DNA of 64,000 bases from Fodinibius salinus (lineage in GTDB: Bacteria; Bacteroidota; Rhodothermia; Balneolales; Balneolaceae): the NCBI RefSeq assembly GCF_008124865.1, contig NZ_VNHY01000002.1:310001-374000 (forward strand). Direction: 5' to 3'. Shown in pieces: positions 1-7,802 of the stretch; positions within the stretch are counted from its first letter, which is position 1; every line of letters starts with the position of its first letter. Below the pieces are notes generated by a model. It ran no database searches and was not told where the DNA came from. It saw nothing but the letters and a program-made list of their open reading frames with translations. The position numbers and the translations under genes were made by a program.

Positions 1-1
1 G

Positions 2-1198
2 CGAAAAGCCCCAACGCAACGGTTTATGACGAGGGTTGCCAGCATCTATACCCCCATCGTCGTTTGGTTGGCGGTAGCTCTTACGTTCGTCCCTTATTTA
101 GTGGTGGAAAACTATGTCTTCCAGGATTGGTTTTACCGAGCCCTTATTTTCCTTGTCGTCTCATGTCCGTGTGGGTTAGTCATTTCTATTCCGCTTGGCT
201 ATTTCGGCGGGATTGGGGCAGCCTCCCGAAACGGCATTCTGCTCAAAGGTTCGGATTTCCTCGATCAGCTGCGAAAGATGAAAACCCTGTTCATGGACAA
301 AACAGGTACGATGACGGAAGGCAGCTTTGAGGTTCGCGAAATTCATCCCGTAAATGGATATAGCCAAGATGAATTGCTTGCCTTGGCCGCTTGCCTAGAA
401 CAAGACTCCACCCATCCGATAGCAAAAGCAATCCTTAACCGTACCAATGGACACCCGTTACATACCGTAGAAAATCAGCAGGAAATATCCGGCAAGGGAT
501 TGAAGGGCACCGTTAATGGAAAAACGGTAGTCGTCGGAAACGGTGACCTATTAGAACAACATGGTATCAACATTTCTGATACCACCATTGATGATCCCTA
601 TACCTATGTGCATGTGGCCGAGGATGGCACCCATGTTGGTACGATTAGTATTGCCGACCAGATTAAAGAGGATAGTAAACAAGCTATAGAAGGCCTTCGA
701 GAACATGGAGTCAACGAAATTGTAATGCTTTCCGGGGACAATCAGGAAGTGGTCGATCATGTATCTCGTAAACTCGGACTGGATCGGGCGTTTGGAAGCC
801 TGTTGCCTGATGAAAAATACCGTCACGTCGAACAAGCACTAAACCCATCCAAAACCGTCGGGTTTATCGGAGATGGCGTCAATGATGCTCCGGTCATTAC
901 GCTGGCTGACATTGGCATAGCCATGGGCGGCATTGGGTCGGATGCTACCGTTGAAACAGCCGATGTGGTTATTCAAACCGACCAGCCTTCCAAGATACCA
1001 CTGGCTATTGACATCGCTAATTTTACGCACCGCATTGTATGGCAAAACATTGGTTTTGCGTTAGGGATTAAAGTCTTGGTGATGGTGCTTGCTACCTTTG
1101 GCATGGCTACTATGTGGGAAGCTATTTTTGCAGATGTGGGAGTAGCACTGTTGGCTATTGCCAATGCCATCCGCATACAGCATAAATATTCCGATTGA
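2..1198 (+). CDS. Heavy-metal P1B-type ATPase, Zn/Cd class, C-terminal part (5' end outside window)
   Basis: The frame is open from the first bases, and residues before the first ATG (KAPTQRF) match the family, so the gene begins upstream of the window. Visible in order are the ion-channel motif SCPCGL, the phosphorylation site DKTGTMT, the HP motif (STHPIAKA) of the nucleotide-binding domain, GDGVNDAP and MGGIGSDA of the P-domain, and a last membrane helix with DVG. The CPC motif plus a conserved Asp in the last helix is typical of the Zn2+/Cd2+/Pb2+ exporters (ZntA/CadA class), so this protein probably pumps divalent soft metals out of the cytoplasm at the cost of ATP. It lies upstream of the Cu-type ATPase but is separated by 260 bp carrying its own promoter. 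The class is well supported; the exact metal is inferred. Confidence 0.93.
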   Translation, partial: RKAPTQRFMTRVASIYTPIVVWLAVALTFVPYLVVENYVFQDWFYRALIFLVVSCPCGLVISIPLGYFGGIGAASRNGILLKGSDFLDQLRKMKTLFMDKTGTMTEGSFEVREIHPVNGYSQDELLALAACLEQDSTHPIAKAILNRTNGHPLHTVENQQEISGKGLKGTVNGKTVVVGNGDLLEQHGINISDTTIDDPYTYVHVAEDGTHVGTISIADQIKEDSKQAIEGLREHGVNEIVMLSGDNQEVVDHVSRKLGLDRAFGSLLPDEKYRHVEQALNPSKTVGFIGDGVNDAPVITLADIGIAMGGIGSDATVETADVVIQTDQPSKIPLAIDIANFTHRIVWQNIGFALGIKVLVMVLATFGMATMWEAIFADVGVALLAIANAIRIQHKYSD

Positions 1199-1363
1199 GC
1201 GTTTCCGTTATCCAGCAAGAGTGATTCTAAGAAAGAAGTAGCCAACCAGTCAAATTCGTGTCTTGTGACTTCTATGTAAAAAAGATCTTGATGTTAAATA
1301 TTAAGCTAAGATTTTTTGATATGGCTAATTCCAACACCTTTTTAATACTAAAAAACCAAGCTT

Positions 1364-1397
1364 TTTAAGCTTAATTTAAGCCTCTCTTCCCTATAAT
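1364..1397 (+). promoter_or_regulatory. Direct-repeat operator and promoter of the copB operon
   Basis: TTTAAGCTTAA is followed directly by TTTAAGCC, giving TTTAAG at 1364 and again at 1375 (11-bp spacing). Eleven bases after the second hexamer there is a perfect TATAAT (1392-1397). The same arrangement occurs at six other promoters in the window. The 11-bp tandem spacing is what OmpR/PhoB-family regulators bind, and the position replaces a -35 box, as expected for an activator. Binding by the regulator at 17879-18598 is inferred. Confidence 0.75.
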
Positions 1398-1459
1398 ACC
1401 TGAAAGCCAAAGCTACGTACTTATTTGGTTATCATAAAAAAAAGCTCAAGGATGGTATT

Positions 1460-3526
1460 ATGGAACATTCTCACAAACATACTGGTCACGCTGATGCTCA
1501 CAATAAAGAGCATCAGCATAATCACGATCATAAAGATCACAACCACAAAGAACATTCCCACTCCGGCGGACATGCTGCCCATCATGCCCAAATGGCCAAG
1601 GATTTCCTGAAGCGGTTCTGGATCTCCATTGCACTTACGATCCCTGTTCTGATCCTGTCACCTATGATACAGGAATTCTTGGGACTGGGAGATACGCTGA
1701 GATTTGCCGGAGACAGCTATATATCCTTTGTTTTATCAAGCATCGTGTTCTTTTATGGCGGCTGGCCGTTCCTGAAAGGTCTCTACGATGAGCTGAAAGA
1801 TCGCCAGCCGGGAATGATGACCCTGATCGGCATCGCCATTACAGCCGCATATGTGTATAGCACATTGGTAGTCTTTGCCGTCGAAGGACAGGTCTTTTTC
1901 TGGGAGCTTGCTACACTGGTCGATATCATGCTGATTGGCCATTACATCGAAATGAAATCCGTGATGAGTGCTTCCCGGGCCCTGGAGGAACTAGCTAAAC
2001 TCATGCCCTCGGAAGCGCATATCGTACAGGATGACGGATCAACGAAAGATGTTCCACTTGAAGAATTGCAAAAAGGAATCAAGGTACTGGTCAAGCCGGG
2101 CGAAAAGATCCCAGCTGATGGTTTAGTTCTTGATGGAAAAAGCTCGGTCAATGAATCACTGATGACAGGCGAATCCAAACCGGTATCCAAAAAGCAGGGG
2201 GATGAAGTTATAGGCGGCTCCATCAACGGCGAAGGATCACTGACCATAGAAGTAAACCGGACCGGCGAAGATTCGTTTCTCTCACAGGTGATCAATCTGG
2301 TACGGCAGGCACAAGAAAGTAAATCCCGAACACAGGACTTGGCCAACAGAGCCGCATTCTGGCTCACGATTGTGGCATTGGGAGCCGGTGCCCTCACCTT
2401 CTTTGCATGGACTTTCTTTACCACTGAAGACTTTGTGTTCGCCTTGGAGCGCACGGTCACCGTAATGGTTATCGCCTGTCCACACGCATTGGGATTGGCC
2501 GTACCTCTAGTTGTAGCCGTTTCCACCAGTCTGGCCGCCCAAAACGGATTCCTAATTCGTAACCGTACCGCTTTTGAGGAGGCCCGAAACCTTGGGGCTA
2601 TTATCTTTGACAAAACAGGTACGCTCACGCACGGGGAATTTGGTGTAACCGATATAATAACATTTAACGGATATGAGGATAAAGATGAACTTCTCAAACT
2701 GGCGGCATCGCTGGAACAAAACTCCGAGCATCCTATCGCCACAGGCATTGTAAAAGCTACCGACGGCCTGATGAAAGTAGAAGAGTTTAATTCAATCACC
2801 GGCAAAGGTATTGAAGGCCGTGTAGATGGCAAACAGATTAAAGTGGTAAGTCCGGGATACCTGCGCGAAAACAACATTGAACTTCCGACACAGCAGTACG
2901 AACAGCTTTCAGGACAGGGTAAAACCGTGGTATTTGTAATGATTGACGACCAGCTGCAGGGAGCTATTGCCCTGGGTGACAGTATCAGGGAAGATTCAAA
3001 GAAGGCCATCCAAAGCCTGCAGTCAATGGGTATACAGTGCATCATGCTTACCGGGGATAACAAGCAAACCGCCGCTTATGTAGCCAAAGAGCTGGGACTG
3101 GATGATTTCTTTGCTGAGGTCCTTCCGGAAGAGAAAGCGGCCAAAGTCAAAGAGGTGCAGGGGCGCGGGCTCAAAGTAGCCATGACCGGCGACGGGGTCA
3201 ACGATGCTCCCGCTCTTGCCCAGGCTGACGTGGGTATTGCCATTGGGGCTGGTTCAGATGTAGCTGTAGAGACAGGAGATATTATCCTGACTCAGAGCAA
3301 CCCCAAAGATGTGGCTTCCCTGATTGGGCTGGCAAAAGCTACCTATAAGAAAATGGTGCAAAACCTGTGGTGGGCGACGGGATACAACGCTTTTGCAATA
3401 CCACTAGCCGCTGGCGTCTTGTATACCTACGGGATTATTTTGAGCCCCGCCATGGGTGCTGTCCTGATGTCACTAAGTACGGTAATTGTGGCTATCAATG
3501 CGCGTTTCCTTAAAATTGAACGCTAA
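1460..3526 (+). CDS. copB: Copper-translocating P1B-type ATPase, CopB type
   Basis: The 688-residue protein starts with about 45 residues very rich in His (HSHKHTGH, HNHDHKDHNH), a metal-binding tail found in CopB pumps. The channel motif is C340-P-H (ACPHALGL) rather than CPC, the hallmark of the P1B-3 group. D384 in DKTGTLT is the phosphorylated Asp; a TGE actuator loop (MTGESKPV), an HP motif (SEHPIA) and GDGVNDAP follow. It should export Cu (or Ag) across the inner membrane. The start at 1460 has AAGGAT seven bases upstream. It heads an operon with the PII-like gene 13 bp downstream and is preceded by the direct-repeat promoter at 1364-1397. Confidence 0.95.
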   Translation: MEHSHKHTGHADAHNKEHQHNHDHKDHNHKEHSHSGGHAAHHAQMAKDFLKRFWISIALTIPVLILSPMIQEFLGLGDTLRFAGDSYISFVLSSIVFFYGGWPFLKGLYDELKDRQPGMMTLIGIAITAAYVYSTLVVFAVEGQVFFWELATLVDIMLIGHYIEMKSVMSASRALEELAKLMPSEAHIVQDDGSTKDVPLEELQKGIKVLVKPGEKIPADGLVLDGKSSVNESLMTGESKPVSKKQGDEVIGGSINGEGSLTIEVNRTGEDSFLSQVINLVRQAQESKSRTQDLANRAAFWLTIVALGAGALTFFAWTFFTTEDFVFALERTVTVMVIACPHALGLAVPLVVAVSTSLAAQNGFLIRNRTAFEEARNLGAIIFDKTGTLTHGEFGVTDIITFNGYEDKDELLKLAASLEQNSEHPIATGIVKATDGLMKVEEFNSITGKGIEGRVDGKQIKVVSPGYLRENNIELPTQQYEQLSGQGKTVVFVMIDDQLQGAIALGDSIREDSKKAIQSLQSMGIQCIMLTGDNKQTAAYVAKELGLDDFFAEVLPEEKAAKVKEVQGRGLKVAMTGDGVNDAPALAQADVGIAIGAGSDVAVETGDIILTQSNPKDVASLIGLAKATYKKMVQNLWWATGYNAFAIPLAAGVLYTYGIILSPAMGAVLMSLSTVIVAINARFLKIER

Positions 3527-3539
3527 ATCCGAAGTTATT

Positions 3540-3881
3540 ATGAAACTTGTCAAAGCTTATATCCGACCAAAGCTCCTGGAAGATGTCTATAGGGCGCTGC
3601 GTAACGAAGGGTATTGTTGTATGACTGTTTTTGAAGGCGAAGGAACCGGCCGGTACAGTGATCCTGACCATCAGCATGGTTCCCTGAACTTCCCTGCCAT
3701 GCATACTCATGTAGTAAAAATTGAAATTGCAGTGGAATCGGAAGATGTAAATCCTGTTATCGACATTATTACAGAACATGGGAAAACAGGTCACAAAGGA
3801 GACGGTATTGTCTTTGTTTGCCCCATAGAAAAGGTGACAAGAATACGAGACGGAGAAGAAGGAGCTTCTGTTCTCAAATAA
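3540..3881 (+). CDS. PII-like signalling protein with His-rich T-loop
   Basis: A 113-residue PII (GlnB-like) fold: N-terminal MKLVKAYIRP, GxGxG-type turn, and the C-terminal GDGIVFVCPIEKVTRIRDGE that corresponds to the PII nucleotide site. The loop region around residues 41-57 carries H44, H46, H55 and H57 (DPDHQHG, AMHTH), which classical PII T-loops lack; this suggests metal sensing. A PII subgroup encoded beside CusABC-type metal-efflux genes (PII-NG) is known, and this gene lies 13 bp after copB. I chose ATG 3540 because the family starts here; an upstream in-frame ATG (3486) lies inside copB. Function (gating or sensing for the pump) is inferred. Confidence 0.85.
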   Translation: MKLVKAYIRPKLLEDVYRALRNEGYCCMTVFEGEGTGRYSDPDHQHGSLNFPAMHTHVVKIEIAVESEDVNPVIDIITEHGKTGHKGDGIVFVCPIEKVTRIRDGEEGASVLK

Positions 3882-3892
3882 ACCCCATGCTC

Positions 3893-3926
3893 TTTAAGGT
3901 TGCTTTAAGGGAGGTCACTGTATATT
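3893..3926 (+). promoter_or_regulatory. Direct-repeat operator and promoter of the DUF302/Met-rich operon
   Basis: TTTAAG at 3893 and 3904 (TTTAAGGTTGC then TTTAAGGG), then after 11 bases TATATT at 3921-3926. Same geometry as the copB promoter. It would drive the DUF302 gene at 3974 and the small genes behind it. Confidence 0.72.
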
Positions 3927-3973
3927 ACAGTAGAACATAAAAACCGATTGAATCTTAAAAGACCAAATACACT

Positions 3974-4360
3974 ATGGAATATTTTACTTCAAGAACAGTC
4001 GCCCTGACCTATGAACAGGCTATCGAAAAAGTGACCGACCTTCTCAAAGAAGAGGGGTTCGGCGTGCTGACGGAAATTGATGTCAAAGACACCCTGAAAA
4101 AGAAACTGGATGTAGACTTCAAGAAATACAAAATATTGGGAGCCTGTAATCCCAACTTTGCTCACCAAGCACTGCAGGCAGAAGACAAGATCGGTGTAAT
4201 GCTGCCCTGTAACGTCATTGTGGAAGAAAATGAAGATGGTACCGTAGAAGTATCAGCGGTAAACCCAGTCGCTTCCATGCAAGCTGTTTCTAATAACGGG
4301 TTGCAACCCATTGCCGAGCAGGTTAAGAGCAATCTCGAAAAAGTAATTAACAACTTATAA
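3974..4360 (+). CDS. DUF302 domain protein
   Basis: The 128-residue protein has no signal peptide and consists of one DUF302 domain: an AIEKVTDLLKEEGFGVLTEID segment (first helix and strand), the ILGACNPNFAHQAL block with a conserved Cys and Asn-Pro, and GVMLPCNVIVEE with a second conserved Cys. The biochemical role of DUF302 is unknown, but it recurs next to copper and heavy-metal resistance genes. Here it directly follows a direct-repeat promoter and leads the Met-rich and SHOCT genes in the same direction, which places it in the metal response. Confidence 0.88.
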   Translation: MEYFTSRTVALTYEQAIEKVTDLLKEEGFGVLTEIDVKDTLKKKLDVDFKKYKILGACNPNFAHQALQAEDKIGVMLPCNVIVEENEDGTVEVSAVNPVASMQAVSNNGLQPIAEQVKSNLEKVINNL

Positions 4361-4413
4361 ATAATAATTGATCTGAATTTTCAATCCCATTAACCACAAT
4401 AACGGTGACTATT

Positions 4414-4890
4414 ATGAAACGTTTTACACTTACACTTTCACTGATTCTTCTTTTTGCCACTATGAGTTTTGCCCAGCAAAAAAATATGGAACAGAAGAAG
4501 CAACAAATGATGGAGATGATGCAGGATTCCTCAATGCAATCCATGATGATGGAGCATATGGCCAAAAATCCTGAAATGCGTCAAAAAATGATGCAGCACA
4601 TGATGAAAAACATGGACGGCGACATGAAGATGGGCAACATGCAGGAAATGATGAAAAATAATCCCCAAATGAAGCAGCGCATGCAAAAACATATGGAAAT
4701 GATGCAGTCTATGATGGATGGAGAAACAATGGACCACTCCAAAATGATGGAGATGATGGGCGACTCATCCATGATGAAAATGCATATGATGTGCATGCAG
4801 ATGATGCAGGGCGGCATGATGGACGGCCAAGGAATGATGAACAAAAAAGATGGCATGAACGGCAATAACCATCAGCAACATCACAACTAA
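4414..4890 (+). CDS. Secreted Met-rich protein, probable periplasmic metal binder
   Basis: A signal peptide (MKRFTLTLSLILLFATMSFAQ) is followed by about 135 residues in which Met is by far the commonest residue, mostly in MM pairs (MMEMMQ, MQSMMM, MCMQMMQGG), with some His. Met clusters of this sort bind Cu(I)/Ag(I) in periplasmic proteins, so a copper buffer is likely, but no named family is recognised. The ATG at 4414 is used rather than a GTG at 4405 because the signal peptide begins there and GGTG lies just ahead. The next gene starts two bases after its stop. Confidence 0.75.
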   Translation: MKRFTLTLSLILLFATMSFAQQKNMEQKKQQMMEMMQDSSMQSMMMEHMAKNPEMRQKMMQHMMKNMDGDMKMGNMQEMMKNNPQMKQRMQKHMEMMQSMMDGETMDHSKMMEMMGDSSMMKMHMMCMQMMQGGMMDGQGMMNKKDGMNGNNHQQHHN

Positions 4891-4892
4891 TT

Positions 4893-5108
4893 ATGGACTG
4901 GCTAAACGCTCTTAACACCCATTGGGCCCCGGTGCTCTGGATCCTGCTAGCCGGGGTCTCTCTTTTGATCTGGTACTTTGCACTGCGCGGAAAGCACCGG
5001 CTTGAAATCCGAAATGCGGCCATCGAAGTTCACCGGAGACGCCTACAAACCGGTGAGATATCGAAAGAAGAGTTTAACCGACTCAAACAATCACTCTCTA
5101 CCAACTGA
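4893..5108 (+). CDS. SHOCT domain mini membrane protein
   Basis: 71 residues: one N-terminal membrane helix (APVLWILLAGVSLLIWYFAL) and a C-terminal SHOCT motif (RRLQTGEISKEEFNRLKQSL). SHOCT is a short helical module of unknown function, probably oligomerising. Four such proteins occur in this window (also 5795, 13810, 21446), all in metal operons. It follows the Met-rich gene by two bases and precedes a DUF2933-like gene. Confidence 0.85.
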   Translation: MDWLNALNTHWAPVLWILLAGVSLLIWYFALRGKHRLEIRNAAIEVHRRRLQTGEISKEEFNRLKQSLSTN

Positions 5109-5113
5109 CTATC

Positions 5114-5308
5114 ATGAGTAAGAAGATGAGCAAGCATACCCTTTGGATGATCATAGGATGTGGAGTACCACTTCTGCTCTTGTTTTTTGCTCCTCTTCTG
5201 GGGTTGAGCAGTAACATAACCATCTTTCTATTTGTCGCAGCGATGTTTGCCTGCCATATCCTGATGATTGGCCACCACCGAAAAGGATCCAAACATCAAG
5301 ATCACTAA
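5114..5308 (+). CDS. Small membrane protein, DUF2933-like
   Basis: 64 residues with two hydrophobic segments (LWMIIGCGVPLLLLFFAPLL and ITIFLFVAAMFACHILMIG) and a His/Lys tail (GHHRKGSKHQDH). The layout, with a CH near the end of the second helix and a His-rich tail, resembles DUF2933 proteins common in copper clusters; family assignment is tentative. It lies five bases after a SHOCT gene and 20 before a DUF5676 gene. Confidence 0.7.
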   Translation: MSKKMSKHTLWMIIGCGVPLLLLFFAPLLGLSSNITIFLFVAAMFACHILMIGHHRKGSKHQDH

Positions 5309-5328
5309 CATTAAATTCGGAGGTTACT

Positions 5329-5628
5329 ATGAAAACGCTAAGTATTAAAAAATTAGGAATGGCCGTTGGTGCTACCGGTGCCGTTCTTTATATCGGTTGC
5401 ATTATCCTGATGGTCTCAGTGGGAAGAGAAGGAACCATCTTCTTCTTTAACAGCCTATTGCATGGACTGGATGTAGAACCCATTATTCGCATGAGTGTCC
5501 CGCCATTGGACGCACTATTCGGCATTATCCAAACCTTTATTCTGGGTTGGCTGGTCGGCGCATTGATCGCGGCCATATATAATATTGGGATGGGTGAGGA
5601 TGAAAAAGTGGAAGGCATGCCATCATGA
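5329..5628 (+). CDS. DUF5676 family membrane protein
   Basis: 99 residues with two membrane helices separated by a loop; segments such as KLGMAVGATGAVLYIGCIIL and FILGWLVGALIAAIYNIG, with SLLHGLDVEP between them, match the DUF5676 pattern. GGAGGT lies 8 bases before the ATG, one of the clearest ribosome sites here. Function is unknown, but the family sits with SHOCT and DUF2933 proteins in copper islands. A paralogue is at 14320. Confidence 0.82.
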   Translation: MKTLSIKKLGMAVGATGAVLYIGCIILMVSVGREGTIFFFNSLLHGLDVEPIIRMSVPPLDALFGIIQTFILGWLVGALIAAIYNIGMGEDEKVEGMPS

Positions 5629-5701
5629 AATGGTTGCCATGAACCTGTAACCCATTTTAATAGTCGACTAAATTAAAGGATAGACTGAAATTACCTTCTA
5701 T

Positions 5702-5735
5702 TTTAAGGTTGTCTTAAGGCTCCTCTACCTATCTT
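5702..5735 (+). promoter_or_regulatory. Direct-repeat operator and promoter upstream of the SHOCT-GAPDH group
   Basis: TTTAAGGTTGT followed by CTTAAGGC places the two half-sites at 5702 and 5713 (one mismatch in the second). Eleven bases later comes TATCTT at 5730-5735. It is the third copy of this promoter type and would drive the genes from 5795, possibly through the GAPDH and ATP-cone genes. Confidence 0.68.
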
Positions 5736-5794
5736 AGATATAACTTAATTGCAGTAATTGCTGCAATTACAACTGTTAATAAAATATCAAGATT

Positions 5795-6010
5795 ATGTTC
5801 TACGATCATCATTTTATTGGAATGCATTGGATATGGTGGATCATCGTAGTCGGTATTATCCTTTTAGTGGTTTTCAATGTCATTCCGTATCGACCCAACA
5901 CAGAACTGGAAGAGAATGCCATGGAAATATTAAAGAAAAGGTTTGCCCGTGGGGAAATTGAACGGGAAGAGTTTGAGGAACGGAAAAAAATCTTAAAACA
6001 AAACAATTAA
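5795..6010 (+). CDS. SHOCT domain mini membrane protein
   Basis: 71 residues with one membrane helix (WIWWIIVVGIILLVVFNVIP) and a C-terminal SHOCT motif (ILKKRFARGEIEREEFEERK). The leading residues MFYDHHFIGMHW contain three His. It starts 59 bp after the direct-repeat promoter and is followed after 17 bp by the GAPDH gene. Confidence 0.85.
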   Translation: MFYDHHFIGMHWIWWIIVVGIILLVVFNVIPYRPNTELEENAMEILKKRFARGEIEREEFEERKKILKQNN

Positions 6011-6027
6011 TATTTAAGGCCAAACCT

Positions 6028-7059
6028 ATGAAGAAAGTAAAAGTTGCCGTCAATGGCTATGGAGTAATCGGGAAAAGAGTAGCTGAAGCTGTGGACCTAC
6101 AGGATGATATGGAGCTTATTGGTATTGGAGATGTAGCTGCCGACTGGAGAATTCAATCAGCTGAATCAAAAGGATACTCCATCTATGCCAATACCGAAGA
6201 AGGGCGAAAATTGATGACCAGTAAAAACATCAAGATAGCTGGCGATCTTGATGATCTGCTTGATAGTGCCGATGCAGTTGTAGACTGTGCTCCAAAAAAG
6301 TTTGGTGCTCAAAATGCCGAAAAATATAAACTTGCGAGCGTGAAATATATCGTACAAGGTGGTGAAAAGCATCAAACTACTGGACATTCTTTCAGTGCCG
6401 AATCGAACTATGCAACCGCCTTGGGAAAGGAAGCAACCCGTGTGGTATCCTGTAATACCACCTCCATCATACGAACACTTACAGCCTTGAAACGTGCGGA
6501 TTTACTACAAAAAGCTCGTGGTACTTTGCTCCGTCGAGCCACTGATCCGTGGGAAAGCCACAAAAACGGCATCATGAATACACTGGTGCCAGAGCCGGAA
6601 ATTCCCAGCCATCAAGGTCCTGATGCCCAAAGCGTTGATCCCGAACTGGATGTAGTAACCGCCGCTGTAAAAGTGCCGCAAACACTTTCCCATCTGCATT
6701 ACTGGACCGTTCAACTGAAGCGTGAAACAAATAAAGAAGAAATCCTCGAAGCGTTCGGTACTTCAACACGAACCGCCTTTATACGTATGGATGACGAGTT
6801 ATCAGCGAATAATACGGTAAAGGAATTAATGCTGGATATTGGCCGCCCTCATGGGGATATGTATGAGGTGGCCATATGGGAAGATATGTTGAAAGTGGAG
6901 GGAGACGAGCTTTACTACGCCTACCTGGTTGATAACCAGGCCATTGTAATTCCCGAAACCATCGATGCCATTCGAGCACTGACCGGCATAGAATCCAATC
7001 CGGAAAAATCGATAGACAAAACAAATCGATCACTGGGTATTACCCAACGGTTTATTTAA
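6028..7059 (+). CDS. Type II (archaeal-type) glyceraldehyde-3-phosphate dehydrogenase
   Basis: The 343-residue protein opens with a Rossmann NAD(P) site (VAVNGYGVIGKRVAEA) and has the catalytic Cys at C142 in VVSCNTTS, the signature of the archaeal type II enzyme rather than bacterial GapA. LRRATDPWESHKNGI and IPSHQGPDA are further type II blocks. It would oxidise glyceraldehyde-3-phosphate to 1,3-bisphosphoglycerate in the cytoplasm. It is unlikely to be the main glycolytic enzyme, lying 17 bp after a SHOCT gene in a metal-regulated stretch; a thiol enzyme poisoned by Cu or Hg would be a sensible one to duplicate. GAPDHs in arsenic clusters are usually type I with arsJ, which is absent here. 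Confidence 0.9.
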   Translation: MKKVKVAVNGYGVIGKRVAEAVDLQDDMELIGIGDVAADWRIQSAESKGYSIYANTEEGRKLMTSKNIKIAGDLDDLLDSADAVVDCAPKKFGAQNAEKYKLASVKYIVQGGEKHQTTGHSFSAESNYATALGKEATRVVSCNTTSIIRTLTALKRADLLQKARGTLLRRATDPWESHKNGIMNTLVPEPEIPSHQGPDAQSVDPELDVVTAAVKVPQTLSHLHYWTVQLKRETNKEEILEAFGTSTRTAFIRMDDELSANNTVKELMLDIGRPHGDMYEVAIWEDMLKVEGDELYYAYLVDNQAIVIPETIDAIRALTGIESNPEKSIDKTNRSLGITQRFI

Positions 7060-7097
7060 CCAATGAACATACATTCCAAATTAAGAGGAATTGTAAC

Positions 7098-7763
7098 ATG
7101 GAACGAGGAATTGAACATTCAGGAGCCTGGGTTATAGCGCTTTTTGTTATCGTTATTGCTTCCTGGCTGTTATACAAGTATATGGCGCCCAAAACCTGGC
7201 GGGAGTGGGCGGGAGCCGGGTTAATTCAAGGCTTTATCATTGCATTGTATGCAGAGATGTATGGCTTTCCCCTTACTATTTATTTGATGGCACGATTCCT
7301 GGGAATTGACAGCGGGTCTGTGGATGCCAATCTCTGGTCCACATTATTAGGTATGGGGCAGACCGGCATGATGATCTCAATGATTCTGGGTTATATCCTG
7401 CTTTTTATTGGCTTCGGAATTTTTATCCAGGGCTGGCGTCAGCTTTACCATGCCAAGCAGGAAAACAGGCTGGCAACCGACGGATTATACAGCCTGGTCA
7501 GACATCCCCAATACACCGGATTATTTATCGGGCTTTTTGGAGAGGGGGTCATTCACTGGCCGACTATATTTTCCGTAGGCCTGTTCCCGGTTATCGTTTT
7601 CGCTTATGTCCTGCTTGCCCGAAGGGAAGAGAAGAAAGTAATTGAAGAGTTTGGTGAAGAGTATCTCCAGTACAAACAAGACGTGCCGGCCTTCCTTCCG
7701 GCGAAAGGCAACTGGAAACAGTTTATTCAACGGTCCGGTAATACTCTTGATAATACGGACTAA
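7098..7763 (+). CDS. Isoprenylcysteine carboxyl methyltransferase-like (ICMT/PEMT family) membrane protein
   Basis: 221 residues with about five membrane helices. The C-terminal half has the family signature: GLYSLVRHPQYTGLF (S-adenosylmethionine-binding region), then RREEKKVIEEFGEEYLQYK and a final PAFLP. These enzymes methylate membrane or lipid substrates; the bacterial substrates are mostly unknown. Bacterial members often accompany heavy-metal genes, as here, 38 bp after the GAPDH gene. Confidence 0.82.
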   Translation: MERGIEHSGAWVIALFVIVIASWLLYKYMAPKTWREWAGAGLIQGFIIALYAEMYGFPLTIYLMARFLGIDSGSVDANLWSTLLGMGQTGMMISMILGYILLFIGFGIFIQGWRQLYHAKQENRLATDGLYSLVRHPQYTGLFIGLFGEGVIHWPTIFSVGLFPVIVFAYVLLARREEKKVIEEFGEEYLQYKQDVPAFLPAKGNWKQFIQRSGNTLDNTD

Positions 7764-7802
7764 TAAAATTTATAATTTTTTCAATCCAATAATGGTCTAA
7801 AT

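Noticed and set aside
1942-3063. A 373-codon minus-strand frame opposite copB
   Set aside because: Composition is Ser/Pro-rich and it lies wholly within a clear P-type ATPase gene; no start signal or family features.
4414-4890. Regular ATG-rich repeats that could suggest a tandem DNA repeat
   Set aside because: The regularity comes from Met codons of a Met-rich protein; unit lengths vary and there is no conserved DNA unit.
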